Of a DNA stretch of 64,000 nt, positions 51,172 to 61,548 are shown one piece after another. The notes below the pieces were generated by a model. That model was not told the origin of the DNA. It was given only the letters and a program-made list of their open reading frames with translations, and ran no database searches. How positions within the stretch are numbered: position 1 is the first letter of the stretch; every line of letters starts with the position of its first letter. The translations under genes and the position numbers were made by a program. The DNA is taken from assembly GCA_963573315.1 (NCBI GenBank), contig OY752144.1:1916501-1980500 (forward strand). The letters run 5' to 3'. The stretch is from Entomortierella parvispora. Lineage: Eukaryota; Mortierellomycota; Mortierellomycetes; Mortierellales; Mortierellaceae.

Positions 51172-52492
51172 TCAGCTGGGAATGCGCAATGTGGACGGGC
51201 CGATACTGCATCCAAGGTCCTGATCATGGGCACCAATGGCGTGAACAGATCTTTTGTTGGTTGCCCCTGCTGCCCCTGCTGCCCCCTGTTGTGCCTGTGT
51301 ATTCCCTGCTGCATTGTGGTTCCATCTTGCATTGCGGCTCCATCTGGAGGTTGTGTGTCTTGCACAACACGACGCAAAACACCATTGGTACATACCTTTG
51401 TTTTGATCCGCCGTTCTCTTTGCCCTTTGATAGATTCCTCGCCTGGCGGACGTCCATGTCCCGATCGAGAACTTGTACAACCTCTTCATCGTCATTCAGA
51501 GATACGCCCTCAACGTCGTCCTCGTGATCCAGAAGAGGCTCATGGCCATTGACATGATGTCCTTGCTCCTCGTCGTCTTCTTCTTCCTCTTCCTCTAACA
51601 CTGCATCTGCTGGAATAGAAGAGAGACTGGCACTGAAAGGGGGTAATCTCTTTGCGGCACTCATCTTGATCGGTGGCAGTCCAGAGTCCCGACGAACGCG
51701 GTATGTTGTCCTGGATATTTGGCCCGACAGCTCTGGCTCATGGTTTCCGTGATCCCGGTCGTCTTCACTGCCACTGCTTGATTGATACGATCCCGTTCCA
51801 TGGCCATTAGAATGCTGGTTACTCCTGGCCGACTGAGGAGAACTCTGAGGTGTTGCGAAGGTAGAGAGGGCTTGAGCCCCGTTGGTATATGGTTGATGTT
51901 GGCCGATGCGTGAGTGGAATACGGGCTTTTGTGTCCTTTGATCAAATGATCTAGAGTCGTGCGCAAAGGTCCCGGACAAATTGTTCTTGTATCCGGTAGC
52001 AGTGTCGTTCTCCATAGAGGAGATGGAGTACTCCTCCGCGGGATCGTATTCTACGGAGGACAGTGTTCCGCCCGAGGGATTCCTTAGATGTGGCGTTTCC
52101 AGATACGGGCCTGGATTCATGAAAAGTGATCGGGAGCTAAGTTGGCGGTGTAGGAACTCCCGAGAATGCCGTTGGCTGGGTGAGTGCTGATGGGAGAGGT
52201 GATGACCTATCTGCTGCTGTAGGGCTTGCCTGTCGTTCGGATGGAGTAATGAAGAATGGTGGCGATAGTGATTGTGCTGTGGAAATGTGATTGGATGCTG
52301 TGCCTGACGAAGAGGGATGGTTCGATCCGTTGGTGGTTCCCGCCGTGATGGTTGGTGGTGAATCTGACCTTCGTGTAGGTGCGTCTCGTGAGGATAAGGC
52401 CGGCGATGCGGTATGTGCTGGCGCTGTTGATGAAGGTCTGGTTGATGATCCAAATAGGAGAAATAGGCAGGATTAGCTTTGGAATTGGACAT
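51172..52492 (-). CDS. His/Gln/Ser-rich disordered protein
   Basis: Unrecognised. Exon 1 from 52492 encodes an N-terminus rich in His, Gln, Arg and Pro, a Ser-rich middle, a SAAKRLPPFSASLSSIP block, then acidic runs. Two ends are possible. A 52-nt GT-AG intron (51395-51344, GTATGT...CCAG) leads to exon 2 (51343-51172); without splicing the frame ends at 51224. By coincidence both give 422 residues. I prefer the spliced form because the donor is a perfect GTATGT, but composition does not decide it. No transmembrane helix or known domain is seen; a nuclear or signalling scaffold is possible. Confidence 0.6.
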
Positions 52493-55400
52493 GATTGAAG
52501 TCAGTGAAGATGGTGGGGACAGTGGTCAGAGGAGGGTGAGATGCAGAAGGAAGAGGACTATGATGAAAGTATGAACAGAACAGAAAGAAACAAGGAAAGA
52601 GACGAGGACAGAATGTCGAATATGCAAAAGAGGGACGAGACTGCCGACTGCCAACACCCCTTTGGCCATCTACGGGACGGATACCCTCTTTTGTGCGTCC
52701 AATGATGCATGGTGCATGGTCCAAGTAAGGTCTGTGGTTTCGGTGGTCTCTGGGTCGATCCGAAGAAGCCATATCTGTTGTTCGTACGACACTCTCCTAT
52801 CGTGCGCTGTCCATGATCGACTGGTGCGATGGGAGGTGATTGCCTGCCCCCTTCTTCGTCTTTGTGTTTGTCCGTCTCCCCCTCCCCCCGCGACCCCTTC
52901 CTCACTCACCACTCCCGCTTGACGTGGTCGACAGAAGAGACAGATTGAATCAACCGACTCTTCAGTCTGTCGGTCCATCAGTCAGTCAGCCAACAAGTCA
53001 TTCTCGCACCCCCTTGGAGAAAGGAGTCGCCTGGGGACAGATGGCCACATCGAGTGTAGACCCTTCACTGTCTGCCAGTCTAACTGCTTGACCAGGGCGA
53101 TGCAAGGTCCTTGGACACACAGATATCGCCTAGTCTTTGGCTGAACTGTTTCCGTCTGCACCACCCTGCAAGCGCAACAGGCCCCCTGCAGGCGTGCTGT
53201 CTCCTGGGTGCGTTCATTTGTGTTGCCTCGGGCGGGTCGGTGTGTTGGCGAAGGGTTTTGAGGAGTGTAGGAAACAACTATATATTTATATCTCTGGCAA
53301 AATATCCAGGCGTGACTTACAGGCGCGTCAATACCTCGAGGTCTCAGGGCGTGGTCGTGCGTCGGCCGTTTTCTTTGCAACAAGACAAAAGGCGTGATTG
53401 GCTGTAGGAGGATGGAGAAAAGAATGGAAATGAATGGAATGAAATGCACTTGGGAGGAGGTGCAGACGAGGTGTGATTAGAGCGTAGGGAGACGAATGCG
53501 GTGAATGGTGGTCGACAAGGAGCCGGGGGAAGAGGGATTAAAGGATGATTCGTTCGGGGGGAGGGATGTGTGGAGGTAGGAAGGAGGGAGAAGGAATTGG
53601 GAAGGATTGGTTGGGAGGGATAGATGGATGGATGGGTGGGTGGAATGGATGGATGGAGATGTGATTTGAGGGAGGGACGAAGGGAAGGCAAAAGTCAACA
53701 AAGAAAACGAAACATAAAAAAGAAAAGAAAGGCGGCCATGGTCCGTCAGGAACGGCCGATGGTCGGTCTGGTGGCCTCGATCATGCTGCCTTGCGGTTGT
53801 GTGCCGTGCGGCGCCTGGTACTGGTGCGGTGCAAGCAATTGCGCATCCACCGTGTCACCACCAGCACTAACCCGCCAACCTCTCTCGAGGCAGGGATCAT
53901 GGCGACCTTCCCCTGCCTTCTCCTCCACCCCACGGTCGCCAATGGTTCTCTCCACTGTTCTATTCACAGAGTGGATTTGCAATAAGAATAATTGGTCTTT
54001 GGTGAGCACACCTTCTATTGTCTCTTCAACTTCTTGTTTCCATTTTTGTAAAGTCGGACCTTGTTCTACTGTACCTCCTCTTCTTCAGGGGAAAAAGCTG
54101 GCAGCAAGGAGAGGCATCGAAGGTACAGTGCAGTGCTGTACAGTACATACATCCGGACCACAGGCAGGAGAACAAGGTCGCGTTTTGAGTAGCGACCTGG
54201 GCGGAGGTTCTTTCTTTTTTTTTTTTTTGATTCTATCGTTCCATCCTTTTGAGTTGCTTTGTCAACCAAACGGGACCAAGGGTGTATGCTACACCATGTC
54301 AACCAACCATTGGCACACAATCACAAACAAACAAATCGAAGACTTCTGACCGTTGTTTTGTTGTTTGGCGATAGTGACGACGTAAGGGTTGATCAGACCA
54401 TCCGCATTATTCATTCTCTCCCGCCCTTCGTGCATCATAAGATCAAACAGCGTTTGCAGTTTCAACATCAAGCGAGGCGATTATCAACTCTGGCACACTC
54501 AAACCACCTCGGGCTGTTGTCGTTTTCACTCCAAACTACTTGCCTGTCTATGTGAAGTGCTCGTAGTCTTTCATTTTCGATATCCGAAGTACCTCCGTCT
54601 CTCCCGGCAGTAAAGGAGAACATCTCCCGCGGTTTGGCTTCTACGACGAAATTCATCCAATTCATCCATTCGATTCCAATTGTTGGAATAATAGGGCTCA
54701 CCCTTTGACTTGACTACACAAAAGGTACACTATGACTCTCATCTCAGAGAGTTGGGCTGCGGGTGTGGTTTGACTGGCGGTCCATGAACATAAAAAAACA
54801 CAGCAAACTCTTTCGATAAATAAAGCACTGAGAGAACTGAGAGATGGATGCAGCTGATGAATACCTGAAAAGATGTCCCTGCTAAAAGATGAAGCCTCCA
54901 CTTGATCCCTGGGGGCAGTTTGCCATTTTTTGTGACCATCTCGTCTGAAATGAAAGGCAAGTACAGTGCTCAATGCTCTTCGGTGCTCATGGGACTCAGA
55001 TGGTCATACGGCTACTGGAGCTGTGGCAAATAACCATGATCGAGTATGTGTTAGAGAGGTTTAATAGCTGTGGCCTTCCCCCAGGCCTCCACAGCGAGCA
55101 ATGGTTAATGCTATGATAGGGGCAACAGAGGTGTTGGAAGATTGGAGGGTTATTGTTTGTTGTAGTTGGTTTTTTGGTATGAACGTCCGACGGGAGTGCT
55201 CAAGCATTCAAGGAACGGCAGAATGAACGAATTATCCAAGAGCTCCTCAGAACAGAAATGCTCACCAGAGCTAGTCTGTAGGTTGCTGTTGTAATGTTGC
55301 ATCCTCTGACCTTGCTCTCTTTCACCCAAATCAAACACGATCACTTTACTGTTTTGTAGACTTCAGTTGAATTGGAAGATTTGACGCGGGAAAAAATATG

Positions 55401-56824
55401 AAAACAAAAGGCTACACGGATGCAAGGGTTGAGGCGTGTTGCATCTAAGAATGGAGAAGGGCTTGCTGGCAGGGAGACATTCGCTCCATCTATCCATCTT
55501 TACCCCCTACCCCGTCTCCTCTACGCCCAGTGGCCCCTTGTGCTCCTTCTGGTTTGACAAATAGAATCGGGATAGCGGATCAAACAAGAAAGCTTTTGTG
55601 AGGATCTCAGACGAGAGCCAGGAGATTGAAAATAGGTGCACCTTGAGAGTTGAAACAGCAGAGATGAAGTTCCCCAAGTCTCATTTTAAGATGGAGGATT
55701 GAGAATCGATTTTTTTTTCTCTTTTTGTCATTGTGCGCTGTTATTGTTTGCAGATGACCTGTCGCATCGTTTATTTTGCCGCCATTGCCAAAAGATGAAT
55801 TCGCCCAACCGAGGACAGTCAGCAGGTTGTGCTCGAAAAAAATGAAACAATGAGCATGCTCGCCTGCATGTTGCCTATTTATTTGCTTCGCAATTGGGCC
55901 ATCAAGGGAGCGAACAACAGCATTAACTCTATCGACTGATGTTGTATGAAGGGATAGATGAGATGGTTGTTTTGACTAGCTTCGACTAGTTTTCACAACA
56001 GGCAAGAGGGCCCAAAATATATGAGCCCTGCCTATTCTATGAACCACTCTTTAAAAATCAACAATGATTCGGCGGAGTCCTTGGGCCATAAAAAAAAAAG
56101 AAGAAAAAAAAACTCGTCTGCAAAGCAAGCTATGTCATGAGATATCTGGCTTTCCTGTCTTCTCCGCTGTCACACCGTTTGACACGCTCTCTCACAGAGT
56201 CTGACACGCTCCAGCCGCACGCGCCGAAAACTCTGCTTCGGCCGTTCTCCTATCTCTTCACACGCGTCTTCCTCAAAGTAGCCAATCACAGGCGAGACAT
56301 GACCACACGACTTTCACGCGGACTTCATTTAGCTTACCTACTCTGTGCAGTTCGACCCATGCAAGTTCTCTATCCCTTCCTTCATTTGAACCTAGCCCTG
56401 CGTTCAAGGGACACGAGTTTTTGGTCTCCTCCTCTTGGTTACGTCTCCACGCAGTCTCTCTCTCACTCTGTAAGTCAAGGATGCTCAATGATTGTCGCCT
56501 GCTATAACCTTAGCAGTGTTTGACCACTGGATGAATTCTCGCCCAGGACTGCTACCAGCTATGACGGTTGACAGACTGACAAAATGAAACACCTACAAAC
56601 ATGAACTCCCAAAGAGACATGATAAATGTCAGCTAAAACAGGCTTATTGAGGATGCATGCTGTACCATGCCAACATGAAAAGAGAGACACTGAAAACAAA
56701 ATCAGGGTGTTGTGTAACTTGCGTTGCGGCTTGTTGCAATCTCATCATGAAACTCGCTCTGCACGTTAAACAATACTCTCTCTTTCACTTCAAGCAACAA
56801 CTCACGACCAAATAAAAAAAAAAA
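52493..56824. other. 4.3-kb region without a supportable gene
   Basis: Between the His/Gln-rich gene and pirin. It contains a TGGA-type tandem (about 53621-53657), a CAGT-type tandem near 52977, several poly-T/poly-A runs and many short frames. The least poor candidate is a minus-strand tail at about 53746-53900 with DAQLLAPHQYQAPH and SMIEATRPTIGRS before a stop, but no convincing start or splice structure was found. The part from 54700 to 56800 shows no coding frame above chance length and no tRNA B-box I could recognise. Long untranslated leaders, a non-coding RNA or fast-evolving small genes cannot be excluded. Confidence 0.5.
53621..53657 (+). repeat. TGGA-type tandem repeat
   Basis: GATGGATGGATGGGTGGGTG followed by further GGAT units, about nine imperfect copies of a 4-base unit in the gene-poor region. 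Confidence 0.7.
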
Positions 56825-57694
56825 ATGCCCGCCTCTAGATCCATCACTCAGGCTGTGCTCTCCAAGGAGCAAGGCGAGGGAGTTGGTGCCCGCGTCCGTC
56901 GTTCGATTGGACGACCCGAACTCAAGAACCATGATCCTTTTCTGATGCTGGATGAATTCAACGTGGACAACCAAGGTGGTTTTCCCGACCATCCTCACCG
57001 TGGTTTCGAAACCGTAACCTACATGCTTGAAGGTCAATTTCAACACGAGGACTTTGCGGGCCACAAGGGTACTATTGGCCCAGGCGATCTGCAATGGATG
57101 ACAGCCGGTCGCGGCATTGTCCATTCCGAGATGCCCGTCAAGACCAACACTCGGGCTCATGGTCTTCAACTCTGGATCAACCTCCCAAAGGAACACAAGA
57201 TGTGTGATCCTCAATACCAAGAGTTGCGTGACCAAGAGATCAAGCGAGCTCGACCTGAAGAAGGCGTTGAGATCAAGGTCATAGCAGGTGAATCACACGG
57301 TATTTCCAGCCAAGTCTACACTCGAACCCCAACAATGTATTTGGATATCAAAATGGCAAAGAACAAGACTGTGACCCAGTCCATCCCCGCCTCCTACACT
57401 GGATTCATCTACACTCTCACGGGTACCATCTATGTGGGTGAAAGGGCCTTTGAGGGAAAAGCACATCACACCTTGGTTCTTTCTGAGGATGGCACAGAAA
57501 CTGTTCAGATTTCCACCAAGAACGAGGATGCCCACTTTGTCCTGATTGCAGGCCAACCTTTGAGGGAGCCCATTGTGCAACATGGACCTTTTGTCATGAA
57601 CACTGAAAATGAGATCTACAACACCTTTGATGATTTTCAATCAAAGAAGAACGGATTTGAGCGTGCCAAGAACTGGAAGTCAACCATTGCCTGA
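56825..57694 (+). CDS. Pirin
   Basis: Bicupin iron-binding nuclear protein of the pirin family, some members of which act as quercetin dioxygenases or transcription cofactors. It is intronless, 289 residues, the normal length. The N-terminal cupin holds the metal ligands: both His in PDHPHRGFETVTYMLEG, and His and Glu in GRGIVHSEMP, with HEDFAGHKGTIGPGDLQWM between. A LQLWINLP strand follows, then the C-terminal cupin with TGFIYTLTGTIYVGE and the family end block AGQPLREPIVQHGPFVMNT. A run of A ends at the start codon, which fits efficient initiation. It is convergent with the CCCH gene, with stops 63 bases apart. Confidence 0.96.
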   Translation: MPASRSITQAVLSKEQGEGVGARVRRSIGRPELKNHDPFLMLDEFNVDNQGGFPDHPHRGFETVTYMLEGQFQHEDFAGHKGTIGPGDLQWMTAGRGIVHSEMPVKTNTRAHGLQLWINLPKEHKMCDPQYQELRDQEIKRARPEEGVEIKVIAGESHGISSQVYTRTPTMYLDIKMAKNKTVTQSIPASYTGFIYTLTGTIYVGERAFEGKAHHTLVLSEDGTETVQISTKNEDAHFVLIAGQPLREPIVQHGPFVMNTENEIYNTFDDFQSKKNGFERAKNWKSTIA

Positions 57695-57757
57695 TGAAGC
57701 GTGGGAACTTTGTAGTGGTGATTTTAGTAGCAGTTAGACAGATGACAACAACGTTCA

Positions 57758-59450
57758 CTACACTGGTTTATTATAGAGGACCGACATTCTCTCTTGTAAG
57801 TCTTGGTACTCCTTTTTCGATTGCATTTGTCGGATTTGATATCCAACACCTCGAAAATTGTCCTCGTCGTGAATATTTGAATCACCTGCTGCGGCCACCA
57901 TCATTTCCCAGATATGATTACTGAAGCGCCGCGCATTGATATGTGTCAATCCCCAAGACATCAGCAGATTCTCACATTCCAATCCAGATATATTTTTGTG
58001 TTGCAATTGACCACAAAGGGTGGCTGCAACGATGGGCAAATGTGGATCACCCAAGTCCTTAGCAAAAGCCTATATTGTAGACAGTATCAGAGAGTCAGTA
58101 GATGTGTTGAGATGATTTCACGAAAATGACTGTCAACAAACATGATATTTGATTCCGAATAACTTACAGCTTGAAGCATCAAAGCAATATAGGGCCCAAG
58201 TTTTCCCCAATCGATCCGATCTCTTGCGATCTTGAGGGCAAATGAAGTTGGCTGATCCCTGTCTAAAAGTTGCTCCACCGCTGTCTTGCACTCCCAATGA
58301 TGTCTTCGCATCGTCTTTAACAGAGATTTCTGTCGGGAGGTCGCAGGCTTTTTCAAAATCACAAGGCGCTTGGAAACGGGTTCTAGTTGCGCCTTGTTGG
58401 TGATGTACCACTGCTCGATTTTCTCACCACTGATCGACGTACTATTGCTTTCAAATGAAGACGACGGTGGCAAAGCAGTCTTTGGCGCCATTTTGTGCAG
58501 GGACCGTTGGTATTTGGAGGATAGAGTGTTTGATTTGTTGCTCACCTTGGAGTGTCCATGATGCTCCCTTTTAGCGTCTTGGGCAGCCGATTTGTGCTTC
58601 CTGTACTGCTTCAGCTGTTCTGGCGAGACGAGAGTCTTGAACAAAGCTGCCAAAAGTTGCTTCGATGGCACTTTGGTTTTCTTTTTTGGCCTGGGTGGTG
58701 GCATTGCAATGACGGGCTGTACTTTGGGCGTTTCCGAAATGTTTTCTGTTTCGTCGGGTATGATGCTCTGGCTTGTGTCTGTCACGATGGAGTCTAATTG
58801 GTTTCCGGTTTTCTTTGGTTCCATATTTTCTTTTGAGACCGTTGTTGAATCCTGTATTTGAGTTGATGAGGAAGGAAGAATGCCATTTGCTTGTTTCTTT
58901 TGGAATGTTCGCATTGGTTTGGGCTGCACTCTTGGAACAAGTCTTCCTGGTGATTCTGTCCAGGCGGCGCCAGATATCGTTGATGGAGGAGGGTGTTGTC
59001 CTGGTTTAGAGTACGGGGTCCTGGAGATGGAAAAGGTCAACTTTGGTTCCTCTTTTGACGGCTCTGGTTGCACAAGGGCAACAGGCGTCATTTTCTGCAA
59101 GTGAGCGCCTATTTGGTAAAGAGAGTTAGACGTCTGATCCTTTACATGTAGGTGTCTGGTCATATAGCGGCGAAGGCACACGTACTGGGGTCCGGAGGAT
59201 TGTGGCTCTTTTTGCACTTCTTGCCATAGCGGCATTTGCCATATTTTAGAAACAGAAAACAAATTTCCCTCCCTTCAGTGTCCAGGGGCGGAAGTGTATG
59301 ATCTTTGACGGAAGCCTCTCCTTTGTCCTTTGCCAGTGACTTCTCGTGGGCTAACCGCGCCTTTCCCTTGGCGTGGGTCTTGCCCTTGGCCTGCATTCTG
59401 ATTATTGGGCAAAATGGATTGATTGTGTCAAGTGCGCATGCATTGCCCAT
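57758..59450 (-). CDS. CCCH zinc-finger protein
   Basis: Three exons (59450-59186, 59108-58168, 58069-57758) give 505 residues; a second in-frame ATG at 59396 would give 487 and starts the Lys-rich run directly, so either could be used. The zinc finger near residue 65-85 is CFLFLKYGKCRYGKKCKKSH, a C-x8-C-x5-C-x3-H finger of the RNA-binding type. A long Pro/Ser/Thr linker follows, then a basic segment PRPKKKTKVPSKQLL (about 250) and a helical C-terminal region of about 250 residues with RQKSLLKTMRRHHWECKTAV, IARDRIDWGKLGPYIALMLQ and an ending with heptad-like KKEYQDLQERM. The C-terminal region is not one I recognise. RNA binding is inferred from the finger. Confidence 0.78.
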
Positions 59451-59660
59451 GGAGAACTACACATGAAGTGAAATCAGCCACGTGACATTCTCGGACTTTT
59501 CAAACACAGCACTTGCATCTTCCGGAATTCCGTGACAAGACAGTGGATTTGCTTCGGAGCTGACCGACCGCTGGATCTCCGGCGCATCTCTTGTAGCGAG
59601 ACTCGACGAAGCGATCATCATTCCTTGCCACATCTCTCCCCACTCTACATCATCACATCC
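59451..59660. promoter_or_regulatory. Compact divergent promoter, CCCH / NDUFS7
   Basis: 210 bp between the two start codons. No TATA box is seen; the NDUFS7 side has a pyrimidine-rich leader. Confidence 0.4.
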
Positions 59661-61002
59661 ATGCTGTCCACTATTGGTTTGCGCATGTCTGGCGCAGGTA
59701 AACAGAGACGCTTCCCTCGACACAGAACACAGGACACCCATACACAACACACCCCTTCAGGACCGCTCTGATCAACGATCCGCGCTCATCTCGGAAAAAA
59801 CTGCATACGGCCTTCTCTGCCCTGGCACACAGCTAGCCGACACGACTCACACGCTCTGCATCAATCGACTTTGCCCATCCTGTGCCTTGAACGCTAATCA
59901 TCTCCTCTCTGTTCTTCTGTAACCTTCACCAGCTGCCCGCAGCGCCTTGAAGCCCTTGGCCACCCAGCAGGTTCGCCACTTCGGATTGGTTTCCGAGAAG
60001 GAGGAGCAAGGTGAGTTTCGGTCGAGATGGATCCACCAAACGCGATCCTAGAGAGTGACCGTCGATGAATGCATGCTTGCCAAGTTAGAATGTATCTGCT
60101 CTTACTAACTGACCTTTTGCATTGCTCTAGTCAACACCCCCGCCCAAAACCGTGCCATGTCAACAGCCGTGTCAAAGTCATACCCCGGACCCATCAGCCA
60201 GCCCGCCAACGCTGTTGGTATGTTATCGATTACTTTTGCGGGATGCGACTTCTGGATTTTTGGACAACTTGGATCATTCTGTCCGGCGTCGATATTGTTC
60301 TTTTTTGCTGACCATCTCAATCATTTATTTCGTGGCATTTACAGAGTACGCGCTCTCGACCGTCGATAAGATCATTAACTGGGGTCGTGAGGGATCTATC
60401 TGGCCCATGACTTTCGGTCTCGCTTGCTGTGCCGTCGAGATGATGCACATGGCCGCTGGCCGTTACGATCAGGATCGTCTCGGAATTGTGTTCCGTGCCT
60501 CCCCTCGTCAGTCCGATGTCATGATTGTTGCTGGTACCTTGACCAACAAGATGGCTCCCGCTCTCCGCAAGGTTTACGATCAGGTACGGGTTAAATTCTG
60601 GACGTTGTCCATTCACTTATTGCCAAGCCCGTCATACGCGCCCATAAGATGTACCTACATTTCCTATACTAATCCCCCTTTTTTCGGAAATAGATGCCCG
60701 AGCCCCGCTGGGTCATTTCGATGGGATCCTGCGCTAACGGAGGTGGATACTACCATTACTCGTACTCTGTTGTCCGTGGATGCGATCGTATTGTCCCCGT
60801 CGATATCTATGTTCCCGGATGCCCACCTACCTCTGAGGTAAGAGGATGTTTACTCTATTCACTTGATATACTTGGTGGGATTGAAGTCAGACTGATATTA
60901 ACGCACCTCTTCTCCCGTCTCCAGGCTTTGTTGTACGGAGTGCTTCAGCTTCAGAAGAAGATGCGCAGGAGCCGTGTCACCACCATGTGGTACAGAAAGT
61001 AG
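59661..61002 (+). CDS. NDUFS7: NADH dehydrogenase (complex I) 20-kDa PSST subunit
   Basis: Subunit carrying Fe-S cluster N2, the last electron carrier before ubiquinone in mitochondrial complex I. Six exons (59661-59697, 59933-60010, 60131-60217, 60345-60583, 60694-60837, 60925-61002) give 220 residues. The four cluster cysteines are visible: adjacent Cys-Cys in [12 protein letters not shown], one in [10 protein letters not shown] and one in [10 protein letters not shown]. The N-terminal 50 residues are basic, Ser/Ala-rich and lack acidic residues until SEKEEQ, fitting a matrix presequence. The C-terminus ends VTTMWYRK, as in other fungi. Its presence shows a respiratory fungus with complex I, unlike Saccharomyces. 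Confidence 0.96.
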
Positions 61003-61548
61003 ATCTGTGCTAAGTTCTTTGTGCTTTTTTTATGATACAGGCAAGAGTTTTCTTGCAACCTACCCCTACCCAACACCCCGCTATTACAATAAACCTGTCG
61101 TATATAAATATATATGTATTACTGTATCCATGTCTTTTCAACAGGACCTTGATACCTGACGCTGATGCCTGACCTTGATGCCTGCCTGACCTTGAGTCGA
61201 CCTCCAAGAATCCCGCAAAAGTATTGAAAATGCACCCTGTGACCAACTGAAACCTGGGAGGAACAAAAAATAAAAAAGCATGGATAAATTACTCCCACAA
61301 ATGCCGTGTCGTGTCTCTGAGTGCTCTTTCACACCTCCCTTTCTCGCCTTGCGCTCCCTTCCTTCGTTCCTTCGTCTTTGCCGTTCTCTCTTCTCTCTTT
61401 ATCTGCTTCTGTTCCTTCTGTCAACCATTCAGCACGCGTCGTTCCTGCTTTCATCCCAACCTCCCATACGGCTTTTGCAGGCCCACCTCCATCTACACCC
61501 CTTCTCATCCCCTTTGCTCTCCCCGTCCCCATCAAAGCCGCCGCCGCC
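61003..61548. other. Intergenic, promoter/leader of the RhoGEF gene
   Basis: 546 bp. It contains GCCTGACCTTGATGCC-like direct repeats near 61147-61195 and a strongly pyrimidine-rich leader from 61325. The RhoGEF frame is open through the leader, but that part reads as Ser/Leu/Pro low complexity. Confidence 0.45.

Noticed and set aside
53624-54349. 241-codon plus-strand frame in the gene-poor region
   Set aside because: It begins at a non-ATG codon in the TGGA repeat and shows no domain-like blocks; it crosses poly-T runs giving Phe strings.
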